A DNA stretch of 64,000 nt from Oscillospiraceae bacterium (GTDB taxonomy: Bacteria; Bacillota; Clostridia; Saccharofermentanales; Saccharofermentanaceae). Within the stretch, counting starts at the first letter, position 1. The number at the start of each line of letters is the position of its first letter. Under the pieces are notes generated by a model, which saw only the letters and a list, made by a program, of their open reading frames with translations, was not told where the DNA came from and did not search any database. The position numbers and the translations under genes are program-made. The stretch covers positions 186,001 to 250,000 of the forward strand of contig FWXP01000004.1 in NCBI GenBank assembly GCA_900176545.1, in the 5' to 3' direction. This document shows positions 9,338-18,632 of this stretch, piece after piece.

Positions 9338-9988
9338 ATGAACGATCAGCTCAAGGACATCGTCTATGCCGACCTGTTCAGGTACACGGGAAATGCCCGT
9401 CGTACCGAGAAGATATATACAACGTATCTTCAGGAACTGATGAGCAGTCCCGAATTCAATTACATCAGTACTATGCGTCGTACAAGGTTCTACCACGACC
9501 AGATGAGCAGATACGACGGTTTCAATAAGTTCATGTATACCTGCAAGTTCAAGTTCTTCAACTTCTGGCTTGACAGGCTCTCCAGGAAATATCATTTCCA
9601 GATCCCTTATGACACCAATATCGGTAAGGGATTCTATCTTGCCCACTTCGGTCGAGTCATAATCCACCCCAAGGCTGTTATAGGTTATAACGTTAATGTA
9701 TCTACGGGTGTTGTCATCGGTACTCAGTTCAGAGGCAAGAGAAAGGGTGCGCCCCACATCGGCAACTTCGTGTGGATCGGCGCCAATGCCGTCATTGTCG
9801 GCAATATAAATATCGGCAACAATGTACTTATCGCTCCGGGAGCTTATGTCAACTTTGACGTTCCCGACGGTTCGATCGTTATAGGTAATCCGGGTCTCAT
9901 AAGAAGGGCTCCCGGTGCTACGCTCAGCTATATCAACAATACGATCCAGTTCGACGAGTACAATGTCCGCTCCGGCGGTAGCAATTGA
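9338..9988 (+). CDS. Serine O-acetyltransferase-like hexapeptide acyltransferase
   Basis: About 216 residues from ATG 9338, preceded by GGAGGG; the frame also contains an earlier TTG. An N-terminal helical region is followed by left-handed beta-helix repeats, with the segments IGKGFYLAH, HPKAVIGYNVNVSTGVVIG and IGANAVIVGNINIGNNVLIAPGAYV (shown in pieces) and the closing VIGNPG. This layout fits CysE-type serine acetyltransferases or related sugar/polysaccharide acetyltransferases. It is coupled to the aminopeptidase gene by a TGATG overlap. The acceptor substrate is uncertain. Confidence 0.75.
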   Translation: MNDQLKDIVYADLFRYTGNARRTEKIYTTYLQELMSSPEFNYISTMRRTRFYHDQMSRYDGFNKFMYTCKFKFFNFWLDRLSRKYHFQIPYDTNIGKGFYLAHFGRVIIHPKAVIGYNVNVSTGVVIGTQFRGKRKGAPHIGNFVWIGANAVIVGNINIGNNVLIAPGAYVNFDVPDGSIVIGNPGLIRRAPGATLSYINNTIQFDEYNVRSGGSN

Positions 9989-11220
9989 TGAGTATAGAGA
10001 GCAGTTTTTTCAAGGACAACAGAGAAGCATTCCTTGACCGCCTGCCTGAAGGGACAGCGGTTTTTATTTTCGCGGGAGTTCCCAGGCAGATGACGCAGGA
10101 TTCGGATTACCGATTCCTTCCGGACCGCAATTTTTACTATCTTACCGGCATCGAGGTGCCTTCGTGCAAGCTCATCCTCCTTAAGAAGGACGGTGAGGAG
10201 AAGGTGATGCTCTTCGTCCCGCCCAAGGACGATATGACGGAGAGATGGCACGGCAAGAGGAAGACTCCCGAGGAGTATGCAGCCATTTCCGGTATAGCTG
10301 TTGACGACATCTACCTTGAGAGAGATTTTGACGACAGGAAGTATGAGATCTTAAAGGGCGGATATAAGGCTTCTTATGACGGTACGGCCGTATCCGACAT
10401 CAATAAGCAGTTCATGCTCACGGAAGAGGCAGTACTCGACATAGGAGAGATACTGACCCGCATGAGGATGGTCAAGAAGCCTTGTGAGATCGAGGCCATA
10501 AGAAAGGCAGCCGTGATCACGGAAGAGGCGCTCTCTGACATGAAGAAGTCTATTTCCGAAGGCGTATCGGAGTATACGCTCTTTACCGAACTTACTTATC
10601 AGATGGCAAGGAGAGGCACTCTTATCCCTGCATTCGAGACGATAGTTGCCATAGACGATAATGCTTTCTACCTTCATCACAGCGATCCCGACGGGGAAGA
10701 CGGACCTCTCGTAAGGAAGGGCGGTCAGATCCAGATCGATGTCGGTGCCAGGGTAGACGGATACTGTGCGGATATCTCCAGGGCATACCTGATCGGAGGC
10801 CCGACAGGTGACGACGATAAGAGGTTCAAGCTGTTAGAGCTCATAAAGAGACTTCGCGCCGAAGTACTCTCATTTGTTAAGCCCGGAGTCACATGGGTAT
10901 CCCTTAATGAGCATATAAGAGCAGTTGCAGGCGTATGGCTCAAGGAGAACGGCCTTCTTGAAGGCGAAGTCACCGACGAGGACGTCAAGCGCTATTACTG
11001 GCATAATACGGGTCACCACTTAGGACTCGATGTCCACGATATATCAATAAGGGAGCTGCCTTTCGAGGCCGGCAACTGCCTTGCCATAGAGCCAGGAGTC
11101 TATATCCCCGAGTGGCATGTGGGATTCAGGATCGAAGACGATGTACTCGTCACGGAGAACGGCTGTGAATATATAAGCAGCGGCAATGACGATCTTTCAG
11201 ATGTACTGGTGGAGATCTGA
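9988..11220 (+). CDS. pepP: Xaa-Pro aminopeptidase (M24B)
   Basis: 410 residues. An N-terminal creatinase-like domain is followed by a pita-bread M24 domain. Metal ligands can be seen: Asp in QIDVGARVDGYCADISR (two Asp), His in TGHHLGLDVHD, Glu in AIEPGVY and Glu in FRIEDDVLV. The enzyme removes N-terminal residues ahead of proline in the cytoplasm. Its ATG overlaps the stop of the acetyltransferase gene (TGATG), and the next gene begins two bases after its own stop. Confidence 0.9.
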   Translation: MSIESSFFKDNREAFLDRLPEGTAVFIFAGVPRQMTQDSDYRFLPDRNFYYLTGIEVPSCKLILLKKDGEEKVMLFVPPKDDMTERWHGKRKTPEEYAAISGIAVDDIYLERDFDDRKYEILKGGYKASYDGTAVSDINKQFMLTEEAVLDIGEILTRMRMVKKPCEIEAIRKAAVITEEALSDMKKSISEGVSEYTLFTELTYQMARRGTLIPAFETIVAIDDNAFYLHHSDPDGEDGPLVRKGGQIQIDVGARVDGYCADISRAYLIGGPTGDDDKRFKLLELIKRLRAEVLSFVKPGVTWVSLNEHIRAVAGVWLKENGLLEGEVTDEDVKRYYWHNTGHHLGLDVHDISIRELPFEAGNCLAIEPGVYIPEWHVGFRIEDDVLVTENGCEYISSGNDDLSDVLVEI

Positions 11221-11221
11221 T

Positions 11222-12235
11222 ATGCTGTTACTTCTCGCGATAAAGACAAAGAGTATCCTTATAGCACTTTGCATACTTCTGGGAGCTGCTGTCATAGCTC
11301 TCATGTTCTTCGTGTACCTTCGCTGGTGTAAGAAGCTCTTCGTAAAGATCTTCAAGCGTCCTGAGCCCATGCCCAAGGTCGACAGGTCTCCAAATACCAT
11401 CGATCAGAGCACTATCTACGGAAGGGGAAGGAACTGGTTCTATACCAATCGCAATGAGTATATCAACGTAAGGATAGATTCCTTTGACAAGACGAAGCTC
11501 TCGGGTTATTTCAGACCCGCCGCAGACAGGAGCACCAGGTTCGCCGTTATATTCCTTCACGGATGGAACGAGCATCCTTCTGAGATGGCAGCTTATGCCA
11601 AGCTCATAATGCGCCAGATCGAATGCCATGTCCTTATCGCTCACCAGAGAGCTCACTGCATGAGCGGCGGCAGATACTGCACATACGGTATCTATGAGAG
11701 CGTTGATCTCATGAGATGGATAGAGTTCGTAAAGCGTCAGGTAGGACATGACTGCAAGATCTTCATCGTCGGCAGGAGCATGGGTGCCGTTACGGCGCTC
11801 CTTGCAGCACAGCAGCAGGATTTCCCTTCGGATGTGGCGGGAATAATCGCTGACTGCCCCTATGAGAGCCTTGAAGCAGTCCTTCGAAATGAAGCCTTGA
11901 AGAGGTATAACAACCGGATGACGCTTCCTCTTTCCATGGTAGACCGTATCTTCAATAAGCAGTTCGGATTCGGTATAGATAAGTGCGACGCCGCTGTTCA
12001 CGCAGGCAGGATCAGAGTGCCTGTACTGGTATTTCAGGCAGGCGACGATACCGTGGCTCCGCCTGAAGGCGCCAGAAGGATATACGACAATATAAAGACT
12101 CCTAAGAGGCTCGTTGCCGTAGATCATGCAAAGCATGTGATGTGCTATGAGAAAGCGCCTGCAGTATTTGAGAGGGAAGTTCGCAACTTCATCGAGCAGT
12201 GCGTAGTAAGGCTCGTCAGCAAAGGACAGATGTGA
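11222..12235 (+). CDS. Membrane-anchored alpha/beta hydrolase
   Basis: About 338 residues from ATG 11222. One N-terminal membrane helix is followed by an alpha/beta hydrolase domain: oxyanion region FLHGWNEHP, nucleophile elbow VGRSMGA, catalytic Asp in QAGDDTVAPP and His in VDHAKHVM. This resembles the YqkD/BAAT-like serine hydrolases of Firmicutes. The substrate is unknown. Probably cotranscribed with pepP. Confidence 0.82.
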   Translation: MLLLLAIKTKSILIALCILLGAAVIALMFFVYLRWCKKLFVKIFKRPEPMPKVDRSPNTIDQSTIYGRGRNWFYTNRNEYINVRIDSFDKTKLSGYFRPAADRSTRFAVIFLHGWNEHPSEMAAYAKLIMRQIECHVLIAHQRAHCMSGGRYCTYGIYESVDLMRWIEFVKRQVGHDCKIFIVGRSMGAVTALLAAQQQDFPSDVAGIIADCPYESLEAVLRNEALKRYNNRMTLPLSMVDRIFNKQFGFGIDKCDAAVHAGRIRVPVLVFQAGDDTVAPPEGARRIYDNIKTPKRLVAVDHAKHVMCYEKAPAVFEREVRNFIEQCVVRLVSKGQM

Positions 12236-12238
12236 TCC

Positions 12239-12526
12239 TTATTTGGCAGGTTCCTGCCCGGAAGCCGCTTCCTTTGAATTTCTTGTCTCTATCATGCATT
12301 TTGCCAGGAAGAGGAGCGTAGCTCCAAGGAGCAGTACGAGAAGTCCCAGGGTAGTGTTGGGATCGGGATTCCTGTTAAGTACAACGTTGCTGCCGGGACC
12401 TGCGTAAACGGTCGTGGGTGAAGTCTCGTCCAGAGCCAATGCATCAGATCGAAGCATCGGTATTCCGGTTATGAGAACGACCGATATGGCAAGTATGGCG
12501 ATAAGGACTTTGAAGACCCGGTTCAT
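12239..12526 (-). CDS. Small exported or membrane protein
   Basis: 95 residues with a hydrophobic N-terminus (about 5-28, signal or anchor), a short Pro/Asn-rich middle, and a second hydrophobic helix (about 62-80) followed by a polar tail. AAAGGAG stands at the right distance before the ATG. It has no LPxTG motif. Convergent with the alpha/beta hydrolase, with only three bases between the stops. Not recognised. Confidence 0.65.
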   Translation of the reverse strand: MNRVFKVLIAILAISVVLITGIPMLRSDALALDETSPTTVYAGPGSNVVLNRNPDPNTTLGLLVLLLGATLLFLAKCMIETRNSKEAASGQEPAK

Positions 12527-12630
12527 ATACGCTCCTTTATAAGAATGACCAATAAAGATCCTGATTCGATTCTAGCCTATATAAAGTGCTGTTTCTATTG
12601 GATTATGTGAAATGATTATTAACATTGAAG

Positions 12631-12659
12631 TTGCATGCCCAAATGATTTGTAGTATAGT
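12631..12659 (+). promoter_or_regulatory. Sigma-A-type promoter of thiT
   Basis: TTGCAT (12631-12636) and TATAGT (12654-12659) are separated by 17 bases and lie just ahead of the TPP aptamer. Confidence 0.6.
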
Positions 12660-12667
12660 TGCAAACG

Positions 12668-12754
12668 ATTCACGGGGGAGCCGCTTGGGCGGCTGAGAGG
12701 ATGGCTCACATCGACCCTTAGAACCTGTACGGATAATGCCGACGAAGGGAGAAT
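12668..12754 (+). ncRNA. TPP riboswitch (THI element)
   Basis: The hallmark thi-box sequences are present in order: a GGGG/GAGCC start, CTGAGAGG, ACCCTTAGAACCTG, and GGATAATGCCGACGAAGGGA. ATTC at 12668 can pair with GAAT at 12751 to close P1. The ribosome binding site AAGGGAG (12745-12751) is itself part of the aptamer 3' side, and no terminator follows, so translational control of thiT by thiamine pyrophosphate is likely. Confidence 0.95.
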
Positions 12755-12758
12755 TAAC

Positions 12759-13337
12759 ATGTCCAACAAAGAAAAGATTTTAAACATCACATCAGCAGGC
12801 CTTTGCCTCGCACTGGCCTTTGTCCTGTCACGCCTTAAGCTCTTCGAGATGCCCATGGGCGGTTCCGTGACGCCTGCATCGGTCCTTCCGATCGTTGTGT
12901 TCTGTATGGCTTTCGGACCTGTGTGGGGCTTTGTAGCTGCGATAGTATTTGCATGCCTGCAATTGATCGGCGGATATCTGGTGACGCCTTTCCAGGTACT
13001 CCTCGACTATATCCTGGGCTACGCATGCCTGGGCCTTACGGGCTTTGCGGCTCTTAAGAAGGAGCAGAGAGTACTTATAAGTAATCCCTTGAAGAGATTT
13101 ACCAGGGCGGGACTCCTGAAAGCGGTCATCTTTACGCTCATAGCTTATATTGCACGCTGGTTCTGTTCCGTTCTCTCGGGCGTTATCTTCTATGCTGAAT
13201 ATGCACCTGAAGGAATGAATCCCTGGGTATATTCCATGGCCTATAATGGTTCGTTCCTGGCAGTCGACTGCGCCATCACCATATTCGTTATGTTTGTTCT
13301 GTTCAAGGCTTTGCAGGGAACGACCAAGAACTCATAA
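12759..13337 (+). CDS. thiT: Energy-coupled thiamine transporter ThiT (ECF S-component)
   Basis: 192 residues with about six membrane helices, the usual size for ThiT. The C-terminal YAPEGMNPWVYSMAYNGSF segment is the family signature and contributes to thiamine binding. ThiT captures thiamine at the membrane and works with the shared EcfA/A'/T energising module, which is not in this window. It lies directly behind a TPP riboswitch, which confirms the substrate. Confidence 0.95.
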   Translation: MSNKEKILNITSAGLCLALAFVLSRLKLFEMPMGGSVTPASVLPIVVFCMAFGPVWGFVAAIVFACLQLIGGYLVTPFQVLLDYILGYACLGLTGFAALKKEQRVLISNPLKRFTRAGLLKAVIFTLIAYIARWFCSVLSGVIFYAEYAPEGMNPWVYSMAYNGSFLAVDCAITIFVMFVLFKALQGTTKNS

Positions 13338-13373
13338 AAGGCAATTATAATAAACGACCATAAATACTACTGA

Positions 13374-13400
13374 AAATGACGCTAAATGCGTCATTTTTTA
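13374..13400 (+). terminator. Intrinsic terminator after thiT
   Basis: AATGACGC, a five-base loop, GCGTCATT and then a T-run form a compact Rho-independent terminator between thiT and guaB. Confidence 0.85.
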
Positions 13401-13483
13401 TATAGATATCACATAGCCTGTTGTGCTAATATGTTAGACAAATTTCAAAATTCTATATTTATATATAAAGGGGGAATGTATTT

Positions 13484-14992
13484 ATGGCAATGATCTTTGA
13501 GCAGGAATCCCGTACTTTCAGCGAGTATCTTCTTGTACCTAACCTTACGACGGAGAAGAACACACCCGATCAGGTAGACCTTTCCGCACCCGTATGCAAG
13601 TATAAGAAGGGCAAGGAAGAAAGTAAGCTCAAGATAAATATTCCCATGGTATCAGCTGTAATGCAGGCTGTATCAGACGACGGAATGGCAATAGCACTTG
13701 CAAGATGCGGCGGTATGTCATTCGTATTCCAGTCACAGTCCATCGAGTCTCAGTGCGAGATGATCAGAAAGGTCAAGAAGTACAAGGCCGGTATCGTAGA
13801 ATCAGATTCCAATGTTTCCCCTGAAAATACACTTGAAGATATCCTTGCTCTTCGTGAAGAGAAAGGCCACGGAACGGCAGCAGTTACAGAGGATGGCACA
13901 GCAGAAGGCAAGCTCTTAGGTCTCGTAACAACAAGAGATTACCGTGTAAGCCGTATGTCACTTGACACTAAGGTCAAGGAATTCATGACTCCCATCGAGA
14001 AGCTCGTTACCGCACCCGAGGGTACGACACTTAAGGAAGCTAACGACATCATCTGGGACAACAAAGTAAATCAGCTCCCCATCGTAAATAAGGACGGCAG
14101 GCTCGTAGGTCTCGTATTCCGTAAGGACTATGAGTTCCACAAGGCTAACCCTCATGAGCTCTTAGACGCTGAAAAGAAGCTCGTTGTAGGTGCCGGTATC
14201 AATACAAGAGACTACGAAGAGAGAGTTCCCGCTCTTATCGCAGCAGGCGCTGACGCTCTCTGCCTCGACTCTTCCGACGGATTCTCCGTATGGCAGGAGA
14301 AGGCACTTCGCTGGATCAAGTCCAACTATCCCGATGTTATCGTCGGTGCAGGTAACGTAGTAGACGCTGAGGGCTTCAAGTTCCTCGTTGACTGCGGCGC
14401 AGACTTCATCAAGATCGGTATCGGAGGCGGTTCCATCTGTATCACAAGAGAGCAGAAGGGTATCGGTTGCGGTCAGGCTTCCGCCGTACTTGCTGTAGCA
14501 GAGGCTCGTGACAAGTACTTCCAGGAGACAGGTATCTACATTCCTCTTTGCTCCGACGGCGGTATCGTACACGACTACCACATGACTCTTGCTCTTGCTA
14601 TGGGTGCTGACTTCCTGATGCTCGGCAGATATTTCGCAAGATTCGACGAGTCTCCCACGAGAAAGCTCCTCGTTAACGGCACATACGTTAAGGAGTACTG
14701 GGGCGAAGGTTCCAACAGAGCACGTAACTGGCAGAGATACGACGACGGCGGAAAGGGCGGCAAGATGGCTTTCGAAGAGGGCGTTGATTCTTATGTTCCC
14801 TATGCCGGTGAGCTCAAGAGCAACCTTGAGACATCCCTTGCAAAGGTAAAGGCAACAATGTGCTCCTGCGGTTCTTCCTCCATCGAGGAACTCCAGCAGA
14901 AGGCAAGACTCGTAGTAGTATCTTCCACATCCATCGTAGAGGGTGGTGCTCACGACGTTATCCAGAAGGAAAACGACAGAACAGCAAGATAA
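13484..14992 (+). CDS. guaB: IMP dehydrogenase, trichomonad-like type
   Basis: 502 residues. It oxidises IMP to XMP with NAD+, the committed step to guanine nucleotides. The TIM barrel is interrupted by two CBS domains (about 105-220). Catalytic residues seen are Cys319 in [11 protein letters not shown], Asp358 in LCSDGG, and the flap pair Arg418-Tyr419 in NWQRYD. Length, residue numbering and whole segments match the Tritrichomonas foetus enzyme as I remember it, and differ from the usual ~488-residue bacterial GuaB. The C-terminus has a Cys pair (MCSCG). GGGGGA precedes ATG 13484. Confidence 0.95.
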   Translation: MAMIFEQESRTFSEYLLVPNLTTEKNTPDQVDLSAPVCKYKKGKEESKLKINIPMVSAVMQAVSDDGMAIALARCGGMSFVFQSQSIESQCEMIRKVKKYKAGIVESDSNVSPENTLEDILALREEKGHGTAAVTEDGTAEGKLLGLVTTRDYRVSRMSLDTKVKEFMTPIEKLVTAPEGTTLKEANDIIWDNKVNQLPIVNKDGRLVGLVFRKDYEFHKANPHELLDAEKKLVVGAGINTRDYEERVPALIAAGADALCLDSSDGFSVWQEKALRWIKSNYPDVIVGAGNVVDAEGFKFLVDCGADFIKIGIGGGSICITREQKGIGCGQASAVLAVAEARDKYFQETGIYIPLCSDGGIVHDYHMTLALAMGADFLMLGRYFARFDESPTRKLLVNGTYVKEYWGEGSNRARNWQRYDDGGKGGKMAFEEGVDSYVPYAGELKSNLETSLAKVKATMCSCGSSSIEELQQKARLVVVSSTSIVEGGAHDVIQKENDRTAR

Positions 14993-15068
14993 ATTTGCCA
15001 GTTTACGTCTTAAGCATTAAAATATTAGGGTTGTATTTACAAACTAATAACGAAAGGTGATACATAAC

Positions 15069-15548
15069 ATGGCTGAAGAGAATAAGAATATATATACCGC
15101 GGAAGGTTTTCAGAGACTTCAGGACGAGCTTTCCGACAGAAAGACCAGAGTAACTGCTGAGATCACACAGAGACTTGCAGAAGCACGTGCACAGGGTGAC
15201 CTTTCCGAGAACTCCGAGTACGATGACGCAAAGGACGCTCAGGCTAAGAACGAGCAGAGGATCAAGGAGATCGAAGCACTCCTTAAGGATGCTGTAGTAC
15301 TTGGCGACGACGAGATCTCCAAGACAAAGGTATCCCTTGGTTCCACAGTTACACTTCGTGACGAAGAGACAAAGGAAGAGATCGTATACAGCCTTGTAAA
15401 CGAGAACGAGGAGGATATCTTCAGCAATCGTCTCTCCATCAAGTCCCCCGTCGGTGCAGCTATCGAGGGTAAGAAGAAGGGTCAGGTAATCGAAGTTACT
15501 ACAGCTGTAGGTACTTTCAAATATAAGATCACTAAGATCGGTAAGTGA
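15069..15548 (+). CDS. greA: Transcription elongation factor GreA
   Basis: 159 residues from ATG 15069, with AAAGGTG upstream. The N-terminal coiled coil (about 10-75) carries the acidic tip DLSENSEYDDAK that reaches into the RNA polymerase secondary channel and stimulates cleavage of backtracked RNA. The C-terminal FKBP-like domain ends with the conserved GxFKYKITKI strand. The greA-lysS order is common in Clostridia. Confidence 0.95.
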   Translation: MAEENKNIYTAEGFQRLQDELSDRKTRVTAEITQRLAEARAQGDLSENSEYDDAKDAQAKNEQRIKEIEALLKDAVVLGDDEISKTKVSLGSTVTLRDEETKEEIVYSLVNENEEDIFSNRLSIKSPVGAAIEGKKKGQVIEVTTAVGTFKYKITKIGK

Positions 15549-15569
15549 TCCATAGAATCGATTCTGATC

Positions 15570-15605
15570 GAGAAGCGCGTTGGGATCAAAGCTCACGCGC
15601 TTCTC
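15570..15605 (+). terminator. Hairpin between greA and lysS
   Basis: GAGAAGCGCGT pairs with ACGCGCTTCTC over 11 bp around a 14-base loop. Only a weak T-run follows (TTATGTAATAAA), so it may be a partial terminator or an mRNA processing/stability element rather than a full stop. Confidence 0.6.
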
Positions 15606-15635
15606 TTATGTAATAAATAAAGAAGGAGTATACAC

Positions 15636-17213
15636 ATGGCAGACAACGAGAATCCTCAGCAGCAGACAGTCAACGTCAATGAGCAGATCAAGATCAGACA
15701 GGACAAGCTCAAGGCAATGCAGGAAGAGGGAAAGGATCCCTTTGTTATCACGAAGTACGATGTAACGGATCATTCTTCCGAGGCTAAAGAGAAGTTCGAG
15801 GAGCTCGATGCCAAGCTCAAGGCTACTATCGATCCTTCACTTGACGAGGAAGCAGCAGCCGAAGCTCTCAAGGAGCTTCACGAGAACGAGAAGATCACGG
15901 TATCAGTGGCAGGCCGTATGCTCCTTAAGAGAGTCATGGGTAAGGCTTCCTTCGCTACAGTTAGCGACCTTAAGGGCAATATTCAGATCTACGTTACAAG
16001 GGATTCCCTGGGCGTAGACGACTACCAGGCATTCAAGAAGTACGATATCGGTGACATCATCGGTGTTAAGGGCTTCCTCTTCAGGACAAGGACAGGAGAG
16101 ATCTCCATCCACGCAGAAGAGCTCACGCTCCTCGCTAAGAGCCTTCAGCCCCTTCCTGAGAAGTTCCATGGTCTTACTGACACGGAGATGAGATACAGAC
16201 AGCGTTATGTCGACCTCATCACTAACCCTGAAGTAAAGGATACATTTGTTAAGAGATCCAAGATCATCAAGGAGATCAGGAATTTCCTTGATGCAAGGAA
16301 CTTCATGGAAGTCGAGACTCCCATGCTCGTATCTAATGCCGGCGGTGCAGCAGCTAGGCCTTTCGAGACTCACTACAATGCATTAGACGAAGACGTTAAG
16401 CTTCGTATTTCCCTTGAGCTCTACCTTAAGAGACTTATCGTAGGCGGCCTTGAGAGAGTATATGAGATCGGCCGTGTATTCAGGAACGAAGGTGTAGATA
16501 CAAGACATAACCCCGAGTTCACACTTATGGAGCTCTATCAGGCATATACGGATTATGAGGGCATGATGGAACTTACCGAGTCCATGTTCCGTTACCTGGC
16601 CGAGAAGGTACTCGGTACTACAAAGATCAAGTACGGCGATATCGAGATCGATTTCGGTAAGCCCTTCGAGCGCATTACCATGACTGATGCCATCAAGAAG
16701 TACGCAGGTATCGACTTTAACACTGTTACAAACGACGACGAGGCAAAGGCTCTGGCTAAGGAGCACCACATCGAGTTCGAGGACAGACATACTAAGGGCG
16801 ACATCATCAATCTCTTCTTCGAGGAGTACTGTGAGAAGAATCTTATCCAGCCTACATTCGTTATGGATCACCCTCTTGCTATCTCTCCTCTTACAAAGAA
16901 GAAGCCTAACGATCCTGAGAAGGTTGAGAGATTCGAGCTCTTCATCAACACATGGGAGATGTGTAATGCTTATTCCGAGCTTAACGATCCCATCGATCAG
17001 CGTGAGAGATTCGCAGCACAGGATGCAGCCTTCGCAGCAGGTGACGAAGAGGCCAACCACACAGATGAAGACTTCCTCAATGCGCTCTCCATCGGTATGC
17101 CTCCCACGGGTGGTATCGGATACGGCATCGACCGTCTCGTTATGCTCCTGACAGACAGCCCCAGCATCAGAGATGTTCTGCTGTTCCCGACTCTGAAGTC
17201 ACAGAACCAGTAA
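15636..17213 (+). CDS. lysS: Lysyl-tRNA synthetase, class II
   Basis: 525 residues. An N-terminal OB-fold anticodon-binding domain (about 70-180) precedes the class II catalytic core, with motif 2 near VYEIGRVFRNEG and motif 3 GIGYGIDRLVMLLT at the C-terminus. It charges tRNA-Lys in the cytoplasm. The N-terminus carries a short Gln-rich extension. The gene ends where the accessory region begins. Confidence 0.97.
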   Translation: MADNENPQQQTVNVNEQIKIRQDKLKAMQEEGKDPFVITKYDVTDHSSEAKEKFEELDAKLKATIDPSLDEEAAAEALKELHENEKITVSVAGRMLLKRVMGKASFATVSDLKGNIQIYVTRDSLGVDDYQAFKKYDIGDIIGVKGFLFRTRTGEISIHAEELTLLAKSLQPLPEKFHGLTDTEMRYRQRYVDLITNPEVKDTFVKRSKIIKEIRNFLDARNFMEVETPMLVSNAGGAAARPFETHYNALDEDVKLRISLELYLKRLIVGGLERVYEIGRVFRNEGVDTRHNPEFTLMELYQAYTDYEGMMELTESMFRYLAEKVLGTTKIKYGDIEIDFGKPFERITMTDAIKKYAGIDFNTVTNDDEAKALAKEHHIEFEDRHTKGDIINLFFEEYCEKNLIQPTFVMDHPLAISPLTKKKPNDPEKVERFELFINTWEMCNAYSELNDPIDQRERFAAQDAAFAAGDEEANHTDEDFLNALSIGMPPTGGIGYGIDRLVMLLTDSPSIRDVLLFPTLKSQNQ

Positions 17214-17259
17214 AAGCCTGAAAATAAAGGGTTTAGAGAAGACGAATATAGGCTTTCAT

Positions 17260-17340
17260 CGTATATTTTCCGTATAATCGTATATTTATCGTATTTTTTG
17301 TGATAAATAATCGTATACCAATAAAAATATACGATGGAGG
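17260..17340 (+). repeat. CGTATA repeats upstream of the integrase
   Basis: This AT-rich stretch contains repeated (T)CGTATa-type words: TCGTATATTT, CCGTATAATCGTATATTTATCGTATTT and ATCGTATACC, plus the inverted ATATACGAT just ahead of the ribosome binding site. The clustering of direct and inverted copies fits integrase arm-type sites or an autoregulatory operator. Confidence 0.5.
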
Positions 17341-17348
17341 TCTTTTTT

Positions 17349-18500
17349 ATGTCCAAGAATAGTGTGAGGATATCAACAAAACAGCCCGGTATCTATAAGA
17401 ATATGGTTACCGGAAAATACGATGTGAAGTACTGTTATTCTGAGGTCGATCCTCTGACTAACGAGAAGAAACACAGACAAAAATGGTATTACAGTATAAA
17501 TTCGTATAAAGAGGCTAAGGATCTGCTTGCTTGTAAGAAGAACACAAGCGAGAGAAAAACGTGTGAAAAATTCACTTTGCAGCAGGCAAAAGAGCTTTGG
17601 AATGAGAAAGCCAAGGCAAACAGATACAGTCTGATATCAGTTCGTAATACCGATCAACAATTTAATATGATAACCAAGTTCTGGTCACCGAATCTGGCGA
17701 TAGAGGACATAACTGAATCACATTATCTGAGACTAATCGACAGTTGCAGGGAATACGGTTATTCCGAAGAGACTATATGGAATATTAACTCGTGTATCAG
17801 AAAGATAATCAAGCTTGCATATAGGAATCGTTGTATAAGTGAGAATCCTCTGGATTTTTGGGATTCGCCGCGAATCAATACCGGGGCACGTAAGAATGTC
17901 ATAACAAAAGAAGAGTTCTTGTTGCTGGATCAATTCTTCAGTAACAATGAGTTCCGCCGCCTTGGAAGAAACAACTATCCCAAGTACCGACTGTTGTTGA
18001 ATCTTCTTTATTATACAGGCATGAGAATAGGGGAGATAATTGCACTTACATACAGTGATTTCATGAGTTCTGATAAACCCGGCGAAAAGATCATCCGTAT
18101 CAGTGTAAACAAGTCTTACAATTCTGTTTACCGTCTTCTGAAAGATACTAAGAATCACAAAAACAGAGTAATACCGCTGCCGGAGTGTGTAGTTGAGATC
18201 TTTAATGAAGTATACCGAGACCACCTTCAGCATGGAGGTGACGAGAATGCGCGCATCATAACCTGGAATCACAGTGCTTGCAGAATGATGATTGAGAAAG
18301 CATGCAAGACTACAGGACTTCGCACTTATTGCTGTCATGATTTCCGTCACACGTATATAAGTAATCTCATCAGACTTAATGTGCCGTTGCCGATAATCGA
18401 ATTTGTGAGCGGTGATACACAGGAAACGATCTTAAAACACTATTCGCATATGTTTAATGGTGATGAGCTTTTGTTGTTGGATGCGCTTGAATCAATGTAG
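17349..18500 (+). CDS. Tyrosine recombinase / phage-type integrase
   Basis: About 383 residues from ATG 17349, after GGAGG at 17336. An N-terminal AP2-like arm-binding region is followed by a core-binding SAM-like domain (about 80-170) and the catalytic domain. The Arg of YTGMRIGEI, HDFRHTYIS (His-x-x-Arg) and the Tyr of LKHYSHMF form the expected active-site set. It sits 135 bp behind lysS. No excisionase or phage structural genes follow, so this looks like the remnant or marker of an integrated element. Confidence 0.92.
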   Translation: MSKNSVRISTKQPGIYKNMVTGKYDVKYCYSEVDPLTNEKKHRQKWYYSINSYKEAKDLLACKKNTSERKTCEKFTLQQAKELWNEKAKANRYSLISVRNTDQQFNMITKFWSPNLAIEDITESHYLRLIDSCREYGYSEETIWNINSCIRKIIKLAYRNRCISENPLDFWDSPRINTGARKNVITKEEFLLLDQFFSNNEFRRLGRNNYPKYRLLLNLLYYTGMRIGEIIALTYSDFMSSDKPGEKIIRISVNKSYNSVYRLLKDTKNHKNRVIPLPECVVEIFNEVYRDHLQHGGDENARIITWNHSACRMMIEKACKTTGLRTYCCHDFRHTYISNLIRLNVPLPIIEFVSGDTQETILKHYSHMFNGDELLLLDALESM

Positions 18501-18529
18501 AAGATAAAACTATCGTTTTCTATTAATTA

Positions 18530-18565
18530 TATAAAGGCCGTCCGAGTGGACGACCTTTATTATTC
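18530..18565 (+). terminator. Intrinsic terminator after the integrase
   Basis: AAAGGCCGTCC, loop GAGT, GGACGACCTTT and then ATTATT, with a single mismatch in the stem. Confidence 0.75.
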
Positions 18566-18632
18566 TTAATCTTTGATCATACACTCTGCTGATTCAATAA
18601 ACTAAAGAAGCGATTTAATAATCGAATCGATC

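Noticed and set aside
14162-14953. 263-codon minus-strand frame
   Set aside because: It is fully antisense to guaB and reflects that gene's codon use.
17260-17340. CGTATA repeats as a CRISPR array
   Set aside because: Copies are very short and irregularly spaced, with no spacers of constant length and no cas genes.
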